Shown piece after piece: positions 7,471 to 15,256 of a DNA stretch of 64,000 nt. This stretch comes from Chthoniobacterales bacterium (GTDB taxonomy: Bacteria > Verrucomicrobiota > Verrucomicrobiia > Chthoniobacterales > JACTMZ01): the NCBI GenBank assembly GCA_018883245.1, contig VEQL01000009.1, positions 1 to 64,000 of the forward strand. The letters run 5' to 3'. Made by a program: the position numbers and the translations under genes. The notes beneath the pieces were generated by a model. That model was not told where the DNA came from. It searched no databases and was given only the letters and a program-made list of their open reading frames with translations. The stretch's first letter is position 1. Each line of letters begins with the position of its first letter.

Positions 7471-7519
7471 TGGTGGACTGAAAATCCTCATGTCGGGGGT
7501 TCGATTCCCTCCCTAGCCA
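7471..7519 (+). other. tRNA-like 3' fragment, probable attachment site
   Basis: The 49 bases contain an anticodon-arm-like segment (GGA, loop CTGAAAA, TCC), a variable region, a T arm with the TTCGATT loop closed by GGGGG and CCCTC, and a 3' acceptor strand CCTAGCC plus A. The loop would give anticodon GAA (Phe). The matching 5' half (a GGCTAGG-like acceptor strand and D arm) is not present upstream. This is therefore a displaced 3' end rather than a functional tRNA. It lies beside the integrase start, as expected for an att site in a tRNA gene. Confidence 0.6.
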
Positions 7520-7615
7520 TTTCCTCTTTACGAGCCCAGTGGGGGTCTACATCAAAGTTTGGGGACTGAATGGGGGTAGGATGTTGGTATTGATGGTGTT
7601 GGTGTGGGTTGTTGG

Positions 7616-8488
7616 TTAGCCGCACTGGGCGATAACGCGGAGGCGGTAGTTTTGGAAGTTTCTGAAGCCGTAGGCGCGGCGCTGGATGAGCTTCATTTTT
7701 CTGTGGAAGCCCTCGGTGATGCCGTTGTTTTTGGAGAAGCGCCACATGGCGGCCAAGGGTTCGCGCCAAGAGTGGAGGGTTCTGGCCAAAGAGACCAGAG
7801 GTTGGAAGCCGCTATGGCGCAGTTCTTCGATGGCGCCGAGGAGTTTTGCCGCCAGCGGTCTGCACTGGGCCTTGGTGCGGTTTTTGGTGTTAAGCAGCCG
7901 CCGAATATCATGCATTTTTTCGTGCAGAGGGCGCAGAGCCGGGCGGCACCCGAAGAGGGCGCTCAGGCGCTGGCATTGGGCGGGAGTGAGGTTTTCAGGG
8001 CGCTTGCGCCAGAGTGCCAAGAGGCCGCGGTGGTTCTTTGTCTCCGGGGCGATCTGGCGGACGAGTTCCAGGAAGTGCGCGATGACGGCGCGCACGGCGT
8101 GGAAGCGGTCGGCAACGATCTTGGCCTTGGGGAAGCAGCGGGCGACGAGGTGGCGGTAGGGGCTGGAAAGGTCGATACAGACGACGCGGACCTTGTCCCG
8201 GCCGCGGAGGCGGTCGAGGTAGGCGCGCAACTCGGCCAAGCTGCGGCCGGCGACGACGTCGAAGACACGGTGGTTTTTGAGGTCGGTGAAAGTGGTGGCA
8301 AAGCGCAGGCCGCGGTGGAGCGTGTGCTCGTCGATGCCGAGCACGGCCGGGCAGTGCAGGCTCAAGCGCTCGGCGGCTTTGCGCCGGGTGAACTCGGCGT
8401 AGATGCGCGAGACGGTTGCCGCGCCGAGCTTGCGCATTCTGGCCATCGACGAGGCCGTAAGAGCGTGATTGCTGCCAGACGGCCTTTA
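7616..8488 (-). pseudogene. 5'-truncated ISL3-type transposase
   Basis: The open frame from the first ATG (8446) encodes 276 aa. It covers the DDE domain of ISL3 transposases: LGIDEHTLHRG near the start, CIDLSSPYRHL and IVADRFHAVR in the middle, and NNGITEGFHRKMKLIQRRAYGFRN near the end. The N-terminal zinc finger and the helix-turn-helix part are missing. The frame continues for 14 codons before the ATG and then meets a TAA at 8489-8491. No matching terminal repeat was found on the 5' side. A possible terminal repeat lies near 7541-7565. I regard it as a decayed IS remnant. Confidence 0.8.
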
Positions 8489-8592
8489 CGCGCGGCGCAG
8501 AGAACAACGGCCGATCGCCTTGGCGATTTGTGCTGTCGTGTGGAGCGATGGCGCTGGCGGTGCGATCGTAAAACGTTTATGCGGATTGTGTC

Positions 8593-9225
8593 ATGCATGG
8601 CGGCGCACCATTGAGGAGCAGCGAACATTGGCGGTTGGCGGCCGTGATGTTCGCGGTTCAGTTGCTCGATGTTGCTGTCACGACGAAGCTCTGTCGCAGC
8701 GGCGAACTCAACGAGGCCGGTGTCGCAGTGGTGCAGACGTTTCATTACGGTAGCAACTTCCTGCTGCTTTTCTTGGTCATGCTCATCGTGATCGGTATCT
8801 TGCGTCCCTGTTCGAAGATCATTCTTCCGGGGTTATCCGCCTACTTGGGGTTCGCTCTGTTGCATCTCGTGGTCGATGTCGGCGCATTGCTTTTCAGCGC
8901 GACTTCCAAGGCGACGGGTTTGGCAAGTCTTTGGGACGTAGGAGCCATCGGGGCCATGAGCGTGCTCACGTTTGCCGCGTGCTATTGGATTCTCGACCGC
9001 GCGACGCCGGGCGGCGCTTTCCTCATTCCCGGACGTGACGGTCGGATGACCAGGCCGCGCCTGTCGGACTATATTTATCTTTCGTTCGACACATCGACGA
9101 CCTTCGGTCCGACGATCGAGACACCAGTGTGCCGCAGGGCGAAGTATTTGATGATGCTGCAGGTGGCGCTTTCTATTGTTGTTCTCACGGTGTTGCTCTC
9201 GCGCGCGGTGAATGCGATTTCATGA
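8593..9225 (+). CDS. Two-pore-helix-type ion channel-like membrane protein, 210 aa
   Basis: The protein has four hydrophobic segments. The last part (YIYLSFDTSTTFGPTIETP followed by a final membrane helix) has the layout of a K-channel-like pore loop and inner helix, but without the GYG selectivity filter. It resembles DUF1345-type membrane proteins in that respect. The first 18 residues are polar, so the start may be the Met at codon 19 (8647) instead. It lies directly upstream of the aquaporin gene on the same strand, so the two may be co-expressed. The transported ion cannot be predicted. Confidence 0.6.
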   Translation: MHGGAPLRSSEHWRLAAVMFAVQLLDVAVTTKLCRSGELNEAGVAVVQTFHYGSNFLLLFLVMLIVIGILRPCSKIILPGLSAYLGFALLHLVVDVGALLFSATSKATGLASLWDVGAIGAMSVLTFAACYWILDRATPGGAFLIPGRDGRMTRPRLSDYIYLSFDTSTTFGPTIETPVCRRAKYLMMLQVALSIVVLTVLLSRAVNAIS

Positions 9226-9297
9226 ACAGGAAGTAACTAACGTCTGGCATAAAAGGCTTTGCATCTACGTTGGGCGTCCAATAGCACTCGTCTTGTT

Positions 9298-9924
9298 ATG
9301 AAAAACTATATTGTCGAATTCATCGGGACGTTCTTCCTGTTCCTTGTCATCAGCCTCTCCACACGGGTGGTTGCCGCGCCGTTGCTGGCACCGTTGGCCA
9401 TAGGAGCGACTCTCATGGTGATGGTCTATGCCGGGGGACGGATTTCCGGCGGTCACTACAACCCGGCCGTCTCCCTTGCCGTGGCGATCCGCGGCGCGTT
9501 GCCCTACGCGCAACTGCTGCCTTATTGGGTTGCTCAACTCGCCGGCGCGGTGGTGGCTGCCTTTACAGCCTTCATCCTCGTGGGGCCCGACGGCATCACG
9601 GTGCTACAAGCCGAGCCGCTCAAGGTCTTTGTGGCTGAAATTCTGTTCACAACAGCTCTGGCTTACGTCGTTCTGCAGACCGCAACCGCCAAAAAAGCGG
9701 AGGGCAACTCCTACTTCGGGTTGGCCATTGGTGCGACGGTGATGGTCGGGGCGCTCAGCGTCGGTCCGATCTCCGGGGGCGCCTTCAATCCGGCCGTGGC
9801 CGTTGGTGCCTGCGTGGCAGGACTTTTCGCCTGGTCGCAGCTTTGGATCTACCTCGCGGGATGTTTTGCTGGCGGTATCGTGGCCGCAATCCTCTTCAAG
9901 CTGACTACGACGGACGGCGAATAA
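9298..9924 (+). CDS. Aquaporin / MIP-family channel, 208 aa
   Basis: Six hydrophobic segments and two half-helix motifs, NPA at 55-57 (GGHYNPAVSLA) and NPA at 164-166 (GGAFNPAVAVG), identify the major intrinsic protein fold for water or small neutral solutes. The arginine that normally follows the second NPA (NPAR) and lines the selectivity filter is replaced by valine, so selectivity may differ from AqpZ or GlpF. The ATG at 9298 is preferred over an in-frame TTG at 9259 because the protein then begins MKNYIVEFIGTFFL, the typical MIP N-terminus. No strong ribosome site is visible. Confidence 0.88.
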   Translation: MKNYIVEFIGTFFLFLVISLSTRVVAAPLLAPLAIGATLMVMVYAGGRISGGHYNPAVSLAVAIRGALPYAQLLPYWVAQLAGAVVAAFTAFILVGPDGITVLQAEPLKVFVAEILFTTALAYVVLQTATAKKAEGNSYFGLAIGATVMVGALSVGPISGGAFNPAVAVGACVAGLFAWSQLWIYLAGCFAGGIVAAILFKLTTTDGE

Positions 9925-9952
9925 ACGCTCTCGCTTGTCCGGCGGCGCGCGG

Positions 9953-10312
9953 TCAATCAAGGTCGCGCGCTGCCAAATCTTCCTCGTCGAGTCCGAGGTA
10001 GTGTCCTAGCTCGTGCAGGTAGGTGCGGCGCACCTCGTCCGCGAAAGTGGTTCCCTCGCAGCGGCATTCCTCGAGAATATTTTCCATGTAGAGGATGATC
10101 TGCGGCGGTGCACCAGGTTCGTTGTCGGCTTCGTGCCGTGGGGCGCCGACAAAGAGCCCCAAGATGTCGGGATCGAGGCCATCGTCCAAGAGGTCCTGCC
10201 CGGGTCGTTCCTCGATGCAGACGGGCACCTGCTGCGCCGCAGCGCGCAATTCCTCGGGTATCTCGCGCAAGGTTTCGGCGATGATTTGATGTGCAGCTTC
10301 TTTGCGTTTCAT
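9953..10312 (-). CDS. Small zincin-like metallopeptidase family protein, 119 aa
   Basis: Near the C-terminus it carries YLHELGHYLGLDEEDL, the extended HExxHxxGxxE zinc motif of minizincins (the metallopeptidase family of the Acel_2062/DUF1025 type). Length and position of the motif are usual for that family. No signal peptide is seen, so it is probably cytoplasmic. It is coupled by ATGA to the glycosyltransferase gene upstream. Its substrate is unknown. Confidence 0.8.
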   Translation of the reverse strand: MKRKEAAHQIIAETLREIPEELRAAAQQVPVCIEERPGQDLLDDGLDPDILGLFVGAPRHEADNEPGAPPQIILYMENILEECRCEGTTFADEVRRTYLHELGHYLGLDEEDLAARDLD

Positions 10313-11280
10313 TCAGGGCGGTCTTTTTGCAGGCGTCGCTCCACGCGCTTGCGCAAATGTTCTCCGGACGGCGTTCCGGCCGGCTGCCCGCGCAGAGCTC
10401 CATTGAGAAAGGTTTTCCACGCGTCGAGCAACGTCGCCGGTGCACAGCCTTCGGTGAGGGCGTAACGTTTGAAATTGCCTGCGAGGTAGGTTTTCAAGTG
10501 CGCGCTGTGCGGAGACCGGAAGGCCAAAAAGGAGAGATTTTGAAGCAGCGCGAGGAATTTAAGGCGGTGTCGCAGGCGCGATGACGCGGGATCGGACGGG
10601 GGAGACAGGTGCTGCACGGACGCTGCGGCAGTAAATACACCACCCAACGCGTATGCGACCCGCATCGAGAATTCGAGATCCTCGCCCAACATCCAAAAAT
10701 CTTCGCGAAAAAACCCGCACCGATCGAAAGCGACTCTCGCGTAGAGCATGCACGCGCCCGTGGCCCAGCAGAACGCATGCGGTTCGTTTCCCATGGCCGC
10801 GCGACATTGGGCTGGAGAATTGATGCGGCGAATGACGCGCCGCAGTTCAACGTCCCGCGGTTCGGGAAACCCCCAGAGCAACCCGCTCTCGTCGAAAAGC
10901 AGGGGTGCAGCGGCCGCAGCGCCGGATGCCTTCAATGCGGCGTGCAAAATCGCGAGAGTGTCAGTCGCAGGCACAACGTCGTCGTCGAGGACGAGCACAT
11001 GGGTGACGTCAGGATTTGCGAGGGCTTTTGCAATCGCCTCATTCCACGCCGGGCCTGGTCCCTTGTTGGCAGGTTGGGGAAGCCAGATGCATGGGACTCG
11101 AGCTTGGGCGCACACGTCCCGGGTCTCCGGCGATGAAGCGTTGTCGGCGACGAAGACGCGGCCCTGCACTGCGACGTTGCTGTCTGCAACGCAATCGAGG
11201 AGCCGTCGCAGCTCCTGATCGCGCCTGTAGGTGGCAACAGCCGCGGCTATGCATGTGGGTCGGCTCTCGGATGAACTCAT
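10309..11280 (-). CDS. GT2-family glycosyltransferase, 323 aa
   Basis: The N-terminal Rossmann-like half has VATYRRDQELRRLL, VFVADNASS and VLVLDDDVVP, the nucleotide-sugar and metal-binding DDD motif. WMLGEDLEFSMRV further on supplies the catalytic-base region. This layout resembles GlfT/rhamnosyl-type GT2 enzymes that build cell-surface glycans. No membrane helix is visible. The start diverges from the secreted-protein gene at 11333 with 52 bases between. The acceptor is unknown. Confidence 0.85.
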   Translation of the reverse strand: MSSSESRPTCIAAAVATYRRDQELRRLLDCVADSNVAVQGRVFVADNASSPETRDVCAQARVPCIWLPQPANKGPGPAWNEAIAKALANPDVTHVLVLDDDVVPATDTLAILHAALKASGAAAAAPLLFDESGLLWGFPEPRDVELRRVIRRINSPAQCRAAMGNEPHAFCWATGACMLYARVAFDRCGFFREDFWMLGEDLEFSMRVAYALGGVFTAAASVQHLSPPSDPASSRLRHRLKFLALLQNLSFLAFRSPHSAHLKTYLAGNFKRYALTEGCAPATLLDAWKTFLNGALRGQPAGTPSGEHLRKRVERRLQKDRPE

Positions 11281-11332
11281 GTCTCGCGGCAGGGGAGTTG
11301 CAGCACGCGCTTGTGTCGGCTATGCAGGAGGA

Positions 11333-11848
11333 ATGCTACGCCGTGCACTTATCCTGGCAATGCTCTTTGCCTCGGCGGCCTTGGCTCAGCAGCAGGACCA
11401 GAGCTTGATGGAGCGCATCATGAATCCGCAACGCGACAAGGCCAACCCGATGGGATCGAAAAAATTTGAAGCGCAACCTTTCGAAGGACGCGAATTCGCG
11501 GGGGCGCGCGACTTTGGCGGGACCAAGGCGGCTCCCACGAGGGAGTTTGGGACGCGCAAATTTCTTGGGATCCGCAACCCGTGGTTCGGTCCAAAAGAAT
11601 ACGCCACTGATGCGGCGCGCGGGCTGCGCAAATACGCGCTGTCCGACCGCATCTATGGCTCGCGGGCCGTCGATACGCCCGAGGCCTACGATGCCGAGCG
11701 CGGTATGGCCGTGCGTTCGCCCGGCATGGACACAACCAAGCAATTCCTCGGGCGCGGCAAGTCGCAGGATGCGATCGATGCCGCCTCGCCTGCGGGCAAG
11801 CCGCTCTCGATCGACGAGGTCCGCGAATTGCTCAATCGCAACCGCTGA
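11333..11848 (+). CDS. Secreted protein of unknown function, 171 aa
   Basis: The start at 11333 follows an AGGAGG stretch closely and gives a clear signal peptide (MLRRALILAMLFASAALAQ) with cleavage expected after Ala-Gln. The mature part is rich in Arg, Lys, Phe and Gly, with repeats of the form K/R-x-F-x-G/A (KKFEAQPF, REFAGARDF, REFGTRKF). No known domain is recognised. The stop lies 4 bases before tyrS, so the two are probably in one transcript. Confidence 0.65.
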   Translation: MLRRALILAMLFASAALAQQQDQSLMERIMNPQRDKANPMGSKKFEAQPFEGREFAGARDFGGTKAAPTREFGTRKFLGIRNPWFGPKEYATDAARGLRKYALSDRIYGSRAVDTPEAYDAERGMAVRSPGMDTTKQFLGRGKSQDAIDAASPAGKPLSIDEVRELLNRNR

Positions 11849-11852
11849 TCGT

Positions 11853-13025
11853 ATGAGTCCCGGCGAAGCCTTGGAAACACTCTGTCGCGGATGCGCGGAG
11901 GTCATCAGTCGCGACGAGCTGAAAAAGAAACTTTCCGCCGGCCGCCGTCTCCGTGTGAAGCTCGGTGTTGACCCGACCGCGCCGGATATCCATTTCGGGC
12001 ACACGGTAGGTTTGCAAAAGTTGCGCCAGTTTCAGGATCTCGGCCACGAGGGTATCCTCATCATCGGAGATTTCACCGCGATGATCGGCGATCCGAGCGG
12101 GCGATCGGCGACGCGTCCGCAGCTGACGCACGACCAAGTGCTGGCCAACGCGAAGACTTATCAGGAGCAGGCTTTCAAGGTGCTCGATAGATCCAAGACG
12201 AAGGTCGTTTTCAACGGCGAGTGGTTCAAGAAGATGACCTTCACCGACGTGATCAAGCTCAACAGCCGCGTGACTCTCCAGCAGATGCTGCAACGCGAGG
12301 ACTTCCGCGAGCGCATGGACAAGGCCCAACCGATCCGTGCCCACGAGGTTCAATACCCGATCATGCAGGGCTGGGATTCGGTCATGATCCAAGCCGATGT
12401 CGAGCTCGGCGGCACCGACCAGCTTTTCAATATCATGGTCGGACGCGACCTGCAGAAAGAGGAGGGCCAGGAGCCGCAGGTGGCCATGATGCTTCCCATC
12501 CTCGAAGGACTCGATGGCGCGCAGAAGATGAGCAAGAGCCTCGGCAATGCCGTCGGCGTGAATGAAGCGCCGGGCAGCATGTTCGGCAAAGTCATGAGCA
12601 TCTCCGACGACCTCATGGCGCGATGGTATGTCCTGTTGCTCGGGCGCGAGCTTTCAAAGGGCGAACATCCCATGTCCGCGAAGAAAGAATTGGGCCGAGC
12701 ACTGGTCGCCAGGTTCCACTCCGATGACGACGCCGCCCATGCCTTGGAGGAGTTCGAAAAGCGCTTCAGCGGACGCGACTTGGAAAACGCCGAATTGCCG
12801 GTGTTCCGACCTGCGGTGCCGCTTATCGATGTCATTACCGCCGGCGTCGAGGCTTACGCTCAGTGCTTCAAGCAGATCAAATCGCGCAGCGACGTGCGGC
12901 GCCTCGTTATCCAAGGCAGCGTGCAGTGGTGCGGAGAAAAAGTCACCGACCCCAAAGCCATGCTCGACCTCTCGCAAACTGGGATTTTGCGTTTGGACAA
13001 GACGCGCGCGGTGAGGGTCGGGTAG
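11853..13025 (+). CDS. tyrS: Tyrosine--tRNA ligase, 390 aa
   Basis: This class I synthetase charges tRNA-Tyr. The signature HFGH at 47-50 corresponds to HIGH, and KMSKS at 225-229 is intact. The tyrosine-site context GGTDQLFN is at 186-193. The C-terminal part (DVRRLVIQGSVQWCGEKV) is an S4-like RNA-binding domain. Length fits the TyrS form with an intact KMSKS rather than the KFGKT form. The ATG at 11853 is chosen since the longer open frame upstream overlaps the secreted-protein gene in another frame. Confidence 0.95.
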   Translation: MSPGEALETLCRGCAEVISRDELKKKLSAGRRLRVKLGVDPTAPDIHFGHTVGLQKLRQFQDLGHEGILIIGDFTAMIGDPSGRSATRPQLTHDQVLANAKTYQEQAFKVLDRSKTKVVFNGEWFKKMTFTDVIKLNSRVTLQQMLQREDFRERMDKAQPIRAHEVQYPIMQGWDSVMIQADVELGGTDQLFNIMVGRDLQKEEGQEPQVAMMLPILEGLDGAQKMSKSLGNAVGVNEAPGSMFGKVMSISDDLMARWYVLLLGRELSKGEHPMSAKKELGRALVARFHSDDDAAHALEEFEKRFSGRDLENAELPVFRPAVPLIDVITAGVEAYAQCFKQIKSRSDVRRLVIQGSVQWCGEKVTDPKAMLDLSQTGILRLDKTRAVRVG

Positions 13026-13062
13026 GGCTGGTTGCGAGTCTTCGAATTTTGCTCGGTCGCGG

Positions 13063-13506
13063 CTAAAGAACCGAAGAGATGGCGCCTGGCAATGCGCGCG
13101 GGCCGTCACCGCCGAGCTGTTCGTCGATTGTTTCGAGGCGACGGATGAGGTCGATCACATCGCGGCGAGCGTAGGGTCCGCCGGCCGCGGCGCAGAAATG
13201 GGTGCGGCATCCGAAGGGGCGGTTTTCGTAGATGAGACAGCGCGACGTTTGGGCGTCGAGCAGGGGACAGGCGCCGTCGTTGCGCGAGGGAAGCGACTTG
13301 CGCCCGGTGGTCCTCAGTGCATGCGCGGCGAGAAGCGCTTCACCGCGGGTGAGGTAAGGTGTTTTGCCGGTGAGCTTGAAATGGCAGCACTCGGTGCGCA
13401 GTTCGCATCGACGCTCGAGAGGACGTTCCGCGAGATCGCAGTAAATGGCGCGGACTTCGGCGAGCGCGGCGGCTGTTGACAGCCGCCCTCCAAGGCGACG
13501 GGGCAT
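13063..13506 (-). CDS. YkgJ-type cysteine-cluster protein, 147 aa
   Basis: Cysteines at positions 34, 40, 41, 80, 90, 100 and 105 follow the CxxxxxCC, C and CLIYENRPFGC pattern of the YkgJ/UPF0153 family. Members are thought to bind Zn or an FeS cluster; their function is not established. The start at 13506 lies one base past the SlyD stop, which implies translational coupling with that metal-binding chaperone. The longer frame upstream overlaps the SlyD tail and is not used. Confidence 0.75.
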   Translation of the reverse strand: MPRRLGGRLSTAAALAEVRAIYCDLAERPLERRCELRTECCHFKLTGKTPYLTRGEALLAAHALRTTGRKSLPSRNDGACPLLDAQTSRCLIYENRPFGCRTHFCAAAGGPYARRDVIDLIRRLETIDEQLGGDGPRALPGAISSVL

Positions 13507-13507
13507 T

Positions 13508-14083
13508 TCAGTGGCAGCCGCAACCGCCGCCATCACCATGGCCGTGGCCACCGCAGCATCCGCCGTCGTCGTGTTTATGGCCATCTCCCCCGCAGCAACC
13601 GTCATGCTCGTGGGAATGCGCATGATGCACATGCCCGTGCGAAATTTCCTCGGGCGTTGCGGGTCGCACATCGCGGATGGTGACTTGGAAAGTCAGGGTC
13701 TCGCCAGCAAGCGGATGGTTTGCGTCCACGGTGATGGTGTCGCCATCGACGCCGACCACGACAACATTGTCTGTGCCGTGTTCGCTCGTGGCCCGGAAGC
13801 GCATGCCGGGCTTGATCTCGGCGCCCGCCGGAAAAATCGAGCGGTCAACCTGTCCCATGCGCCGCTCGTCGCGCAGGCCGTAGGCTTCGACAGGCGGCAC
13901 GGTGACGTTGAGTTCGCTGCCGGCCGTTTTGCCTTCGAGAGCTTTTTCCAATCCGGGAATGATGCTGGCATATCCGTGCACATAAGCCATGGGCCCGCCT
14001 TGGGCGGAGCTGTCGAGGACTTCGGAACGGCTGTTACGGACTTCATAGTCGAAGAAAACGGCGTGGTCTTTGGTGATTTTCAT
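13508..14083 (-). CDS. slyD: SlyD-type FKBP peptidyl-prolyl isomerase, 191 aa
   Basis: Residues 1-70 and 125-145 form the FKBP domain (VFFDYEVRN, LEKALEGKTAG, VPPVEAYG, HPLAGETLTFQV). The insert-in-flap domain sits between them (about 70-125). The last 45 residues are a His/Cys/Gly-rich tail with HGHVHHAHSHEH and repeated CCGG and HGHG units, which would bind Ni, Co or Zn. It acts as a folding chaperone and metal store in the cytoplasm. The YkgJ-type gene follows after one base. Confidence 0.93.
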   Translation of the reverse strand: MKITKDHAVFFDYEVRNSRSEVLDSSAQGGPMAYVHGYASIIPGLEKALEGKTAGSELNVTVPPVEAYGLRDERRMGQVDRSIFPAGAEIKPGMRFRATSEHGTDNVVVVGVDGDTITVDANHPLAGETLTFQVTIRDVRPATPEEISHGHVHHAHSHEHDGCCGGDGHKHDDGGCCGGHGHGDGGGCGCH

Positions 14084-14212
14084 GAAGGAAGTATTGAGTG
14101 ATTCAGTGTTTGGTATTCGGTGAGTTTCAGAATGGGTGAAGTAAACGCGGTTGGGGCTTTACTGAAAACTGTAAACTGAGCGCTGAAAACTCCGCGTTGC
14201 GTGGTGTCGCGG

Positions 14213-14431
14213 TCATTTTCTCAGCGGCGCGAAGGCGTGGTCCGCGCCTTGGCGTTTGGCTTCGAGGACAATTTGCAGGAGGCGCCCGAGATCGCCAGCC
14301 GGCCAACCTTTTTGCTCGAACCAGCAGAGGTATTCGGCAGGAAGGTCGTAAAGTTTGCGGCCCGCGAATTTTCCGAATGGCATGGTCCATGTGCGGAGCT
14401 TTTCCCAGTCGGCGGCGGCTTGCGCGTCCAT
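14213..14431 (-). CDS. DUF3820-type small protein, 72 aa
   Basis: The sequence MPFGKFAGRKLYDLPAEYLCWF (written here in parts: MPFGKFAGRKLYDLPAEY then LCWF) is the core motif of the DUF3820 family. The remainder is a short helix ending in a basic tail. I choose the ATG at 14431, which gives the usual length of about 70 aa; a longer frame upstream overlaps the vapB region. It diverges from vapBC. No biochemical function is established for the family. Confidence 0.7.
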   Translation of the reverse strand: MDAQAAADWEKLRTWTMPFGKFAGRKLYDLPAEYLCWFEQKGWPAGDLGRLLQIVLEAKRQGADHAFAPLRK

Positions 14432-14524
14432 CGGGGGGATGATGGCGCAGGCCGCCGCGCGATGCCAAGAATCACCGGAATTCGCAGGGATTTTTCGGAA
14501 GAAAATCTTGCAGGGAACGGCGAA

Positions 14525-14545
14525 ATGCCATACCAAGTATGGCAT
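14525..14545. promoter_or_regulatory. Palindromic operator at the vapB start
   Basis: ATGCCATAC (14525-14533) and GTATGGCAT (14537-14545) form a perfect 9-bp inverted repeat around CAA. The vapB start codon (14544) overlaps the right arm. Type II antitoxins with their toxin bind such palindromes and repress their own operon. The overlap with the start codon implies that bound VapBC would block transcription start or early elongation directly, or that the transcript has almost no leader. Confidence 0.6.
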
Positions 14546-14819
14546 GAAGATGACCATGCACATTGACGAGGAGCTTTTGGAGAGGGTTATGGCGGCACAC
14601 GGTTGCGAGAGCAAAACGGAAGCCGTGGATATGGCCTTGCGGGAGATGGCGCGGAAAGCCGGATTCCGGGCCATCGTCTCCAAGCCGAGTCCGTTTACTC
14701 CGGCCGAGCTGAGGGCTGCGGTCGAGCCGTCTTACGACGTGGCAGCACTGCGTGCCGCGGAACCGGGAGCGACATACAAGGCGCCGAGAATCCATGGAAA
14801 GCGGAAGCGTTCTCGTTGA
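14544..14819 (+). CDS. vapB: VapB-type antitoxin, 91 aa
   Basis: The N-terminus (MKMTMHIDEELLERVMAAHG then CESKTEAVDMALREMARK) is a ribbon-helix-helix DNA-binding domain of the DUF2191/VapB type. The basic C-terminal tail (PRIHGKRKRSR) would wrap the toxin. It overlaps vapC by 26 bases. Antitoxin and toxin are expected to be co-translated and to bind the palindrome at the start. Confidence 0.85.
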   Translation: MKMTMHIDEELLERVMAAHGCESKTEAVDMALREMARKAGFRAIVSKPSPFTPAELRAAVEPSYDVAALRAAEPGATYKAPRIHGKRKRSR

Positions 14820-15204
14820 CAGCAATGTCTATATCGGGCTGCTGCGAAGAGGGCTCGATCCGGTCGAGGTGCTCGGGGATTGGGCCGGCCCGGCAGATCT
14901 TGCCACGTGCGGAATGGTGCGTCTCGAGGTCGAACGGGGGCTTCGTGTCGAGCGTGTGCGGAGGCATATGAGCGCGTTTTTCGACGTGCTCATCATGATC
15001 CCGACCGGAAATCCGGCATGGGCGCGGGCGACCGAGTTGGCGTGGTCTCTCGACCGTCGCGGGATTACTTTGCCTGCGCAGGATTGCCTCATTGCCGCCT
15101 GTGCCCAGGCAGCGGGTGCCGCGGTGCTCACCGACGACCGGCACTTCGACTACATCGCACGGCTGGAAGTGCTCCGTCCGTCCGACGAACTGGACCGCTG
15201 GTAA
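14794..15204 (+). CDS. vapC: VapC-type PIN ribonuclease toxin, 136 aa
   Basis: The PIN fold is seen in VLVDSNVYIG (D9), RLEVERGL with its acidic residue near 45, PAQDCLIAACA (D at about 93) and VLTDDRHF (D near 111), giving the four-acidic-residue Mg site. Members cleave tRNA or rRNA when the antitoxin is degraded. The start at 14794 lies inside the end of vapB. A longer frame upstream is basic and not PIN-like, so it is not used. Confidence 0.88.
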   Translation: MESGSVLVDSNVYIGLLRRGLDPVEVLGDWAGPADLATCGMVRLEVERGLRVERVRRHMSAFFDVLIMIPTGNPAWARATELAWSLDRRGITLPAQDCLIAACAQAAGAAVLTDDRHFDYIARLEVLRPSDELDRW

Positions 15205-15256
15205 ATTAGCGGACAGATTCGCTTTTTGCGGTGCGGGGTGCTTTATTTCGGGGGCC

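Larger units (their letters stand above)
1..7519. mobile_element. End of an integrative, probably mobilizable element
   Basis: This stretch is bounded on the right by a tyrosine recombinase gene that lies directly beside a tRNA-like 3' fragment; the left end lies outside the window. It holds a relaxase-like gene, a coupled membrane protein and a packed minus-strand cargo block. No core metabolic gene is present. Base composition is more AT-rich by eye than the DNA after 9 kb. The arrangement of integrase next to a tRNA fragment with mobilisation-like genes is typical of integrative and mobilizable elements. The extent to the left and the second attachment site cannot be seen. Confidence 0.6.

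Noticed and set aside
7471-7519. A functional tRNA-Phe gene
   Set aside because: The 5' acceptor strand and D arm are absent upstream, so only a 3' fragment is present.
7604-8614. A long plus-strand open frame over the IS remnant
   Set aside because: It is antisense to the clear ISL3 transposase motifs on the minus strand and has low-complexity composition typical of shadow frames in GC-rich DNA.
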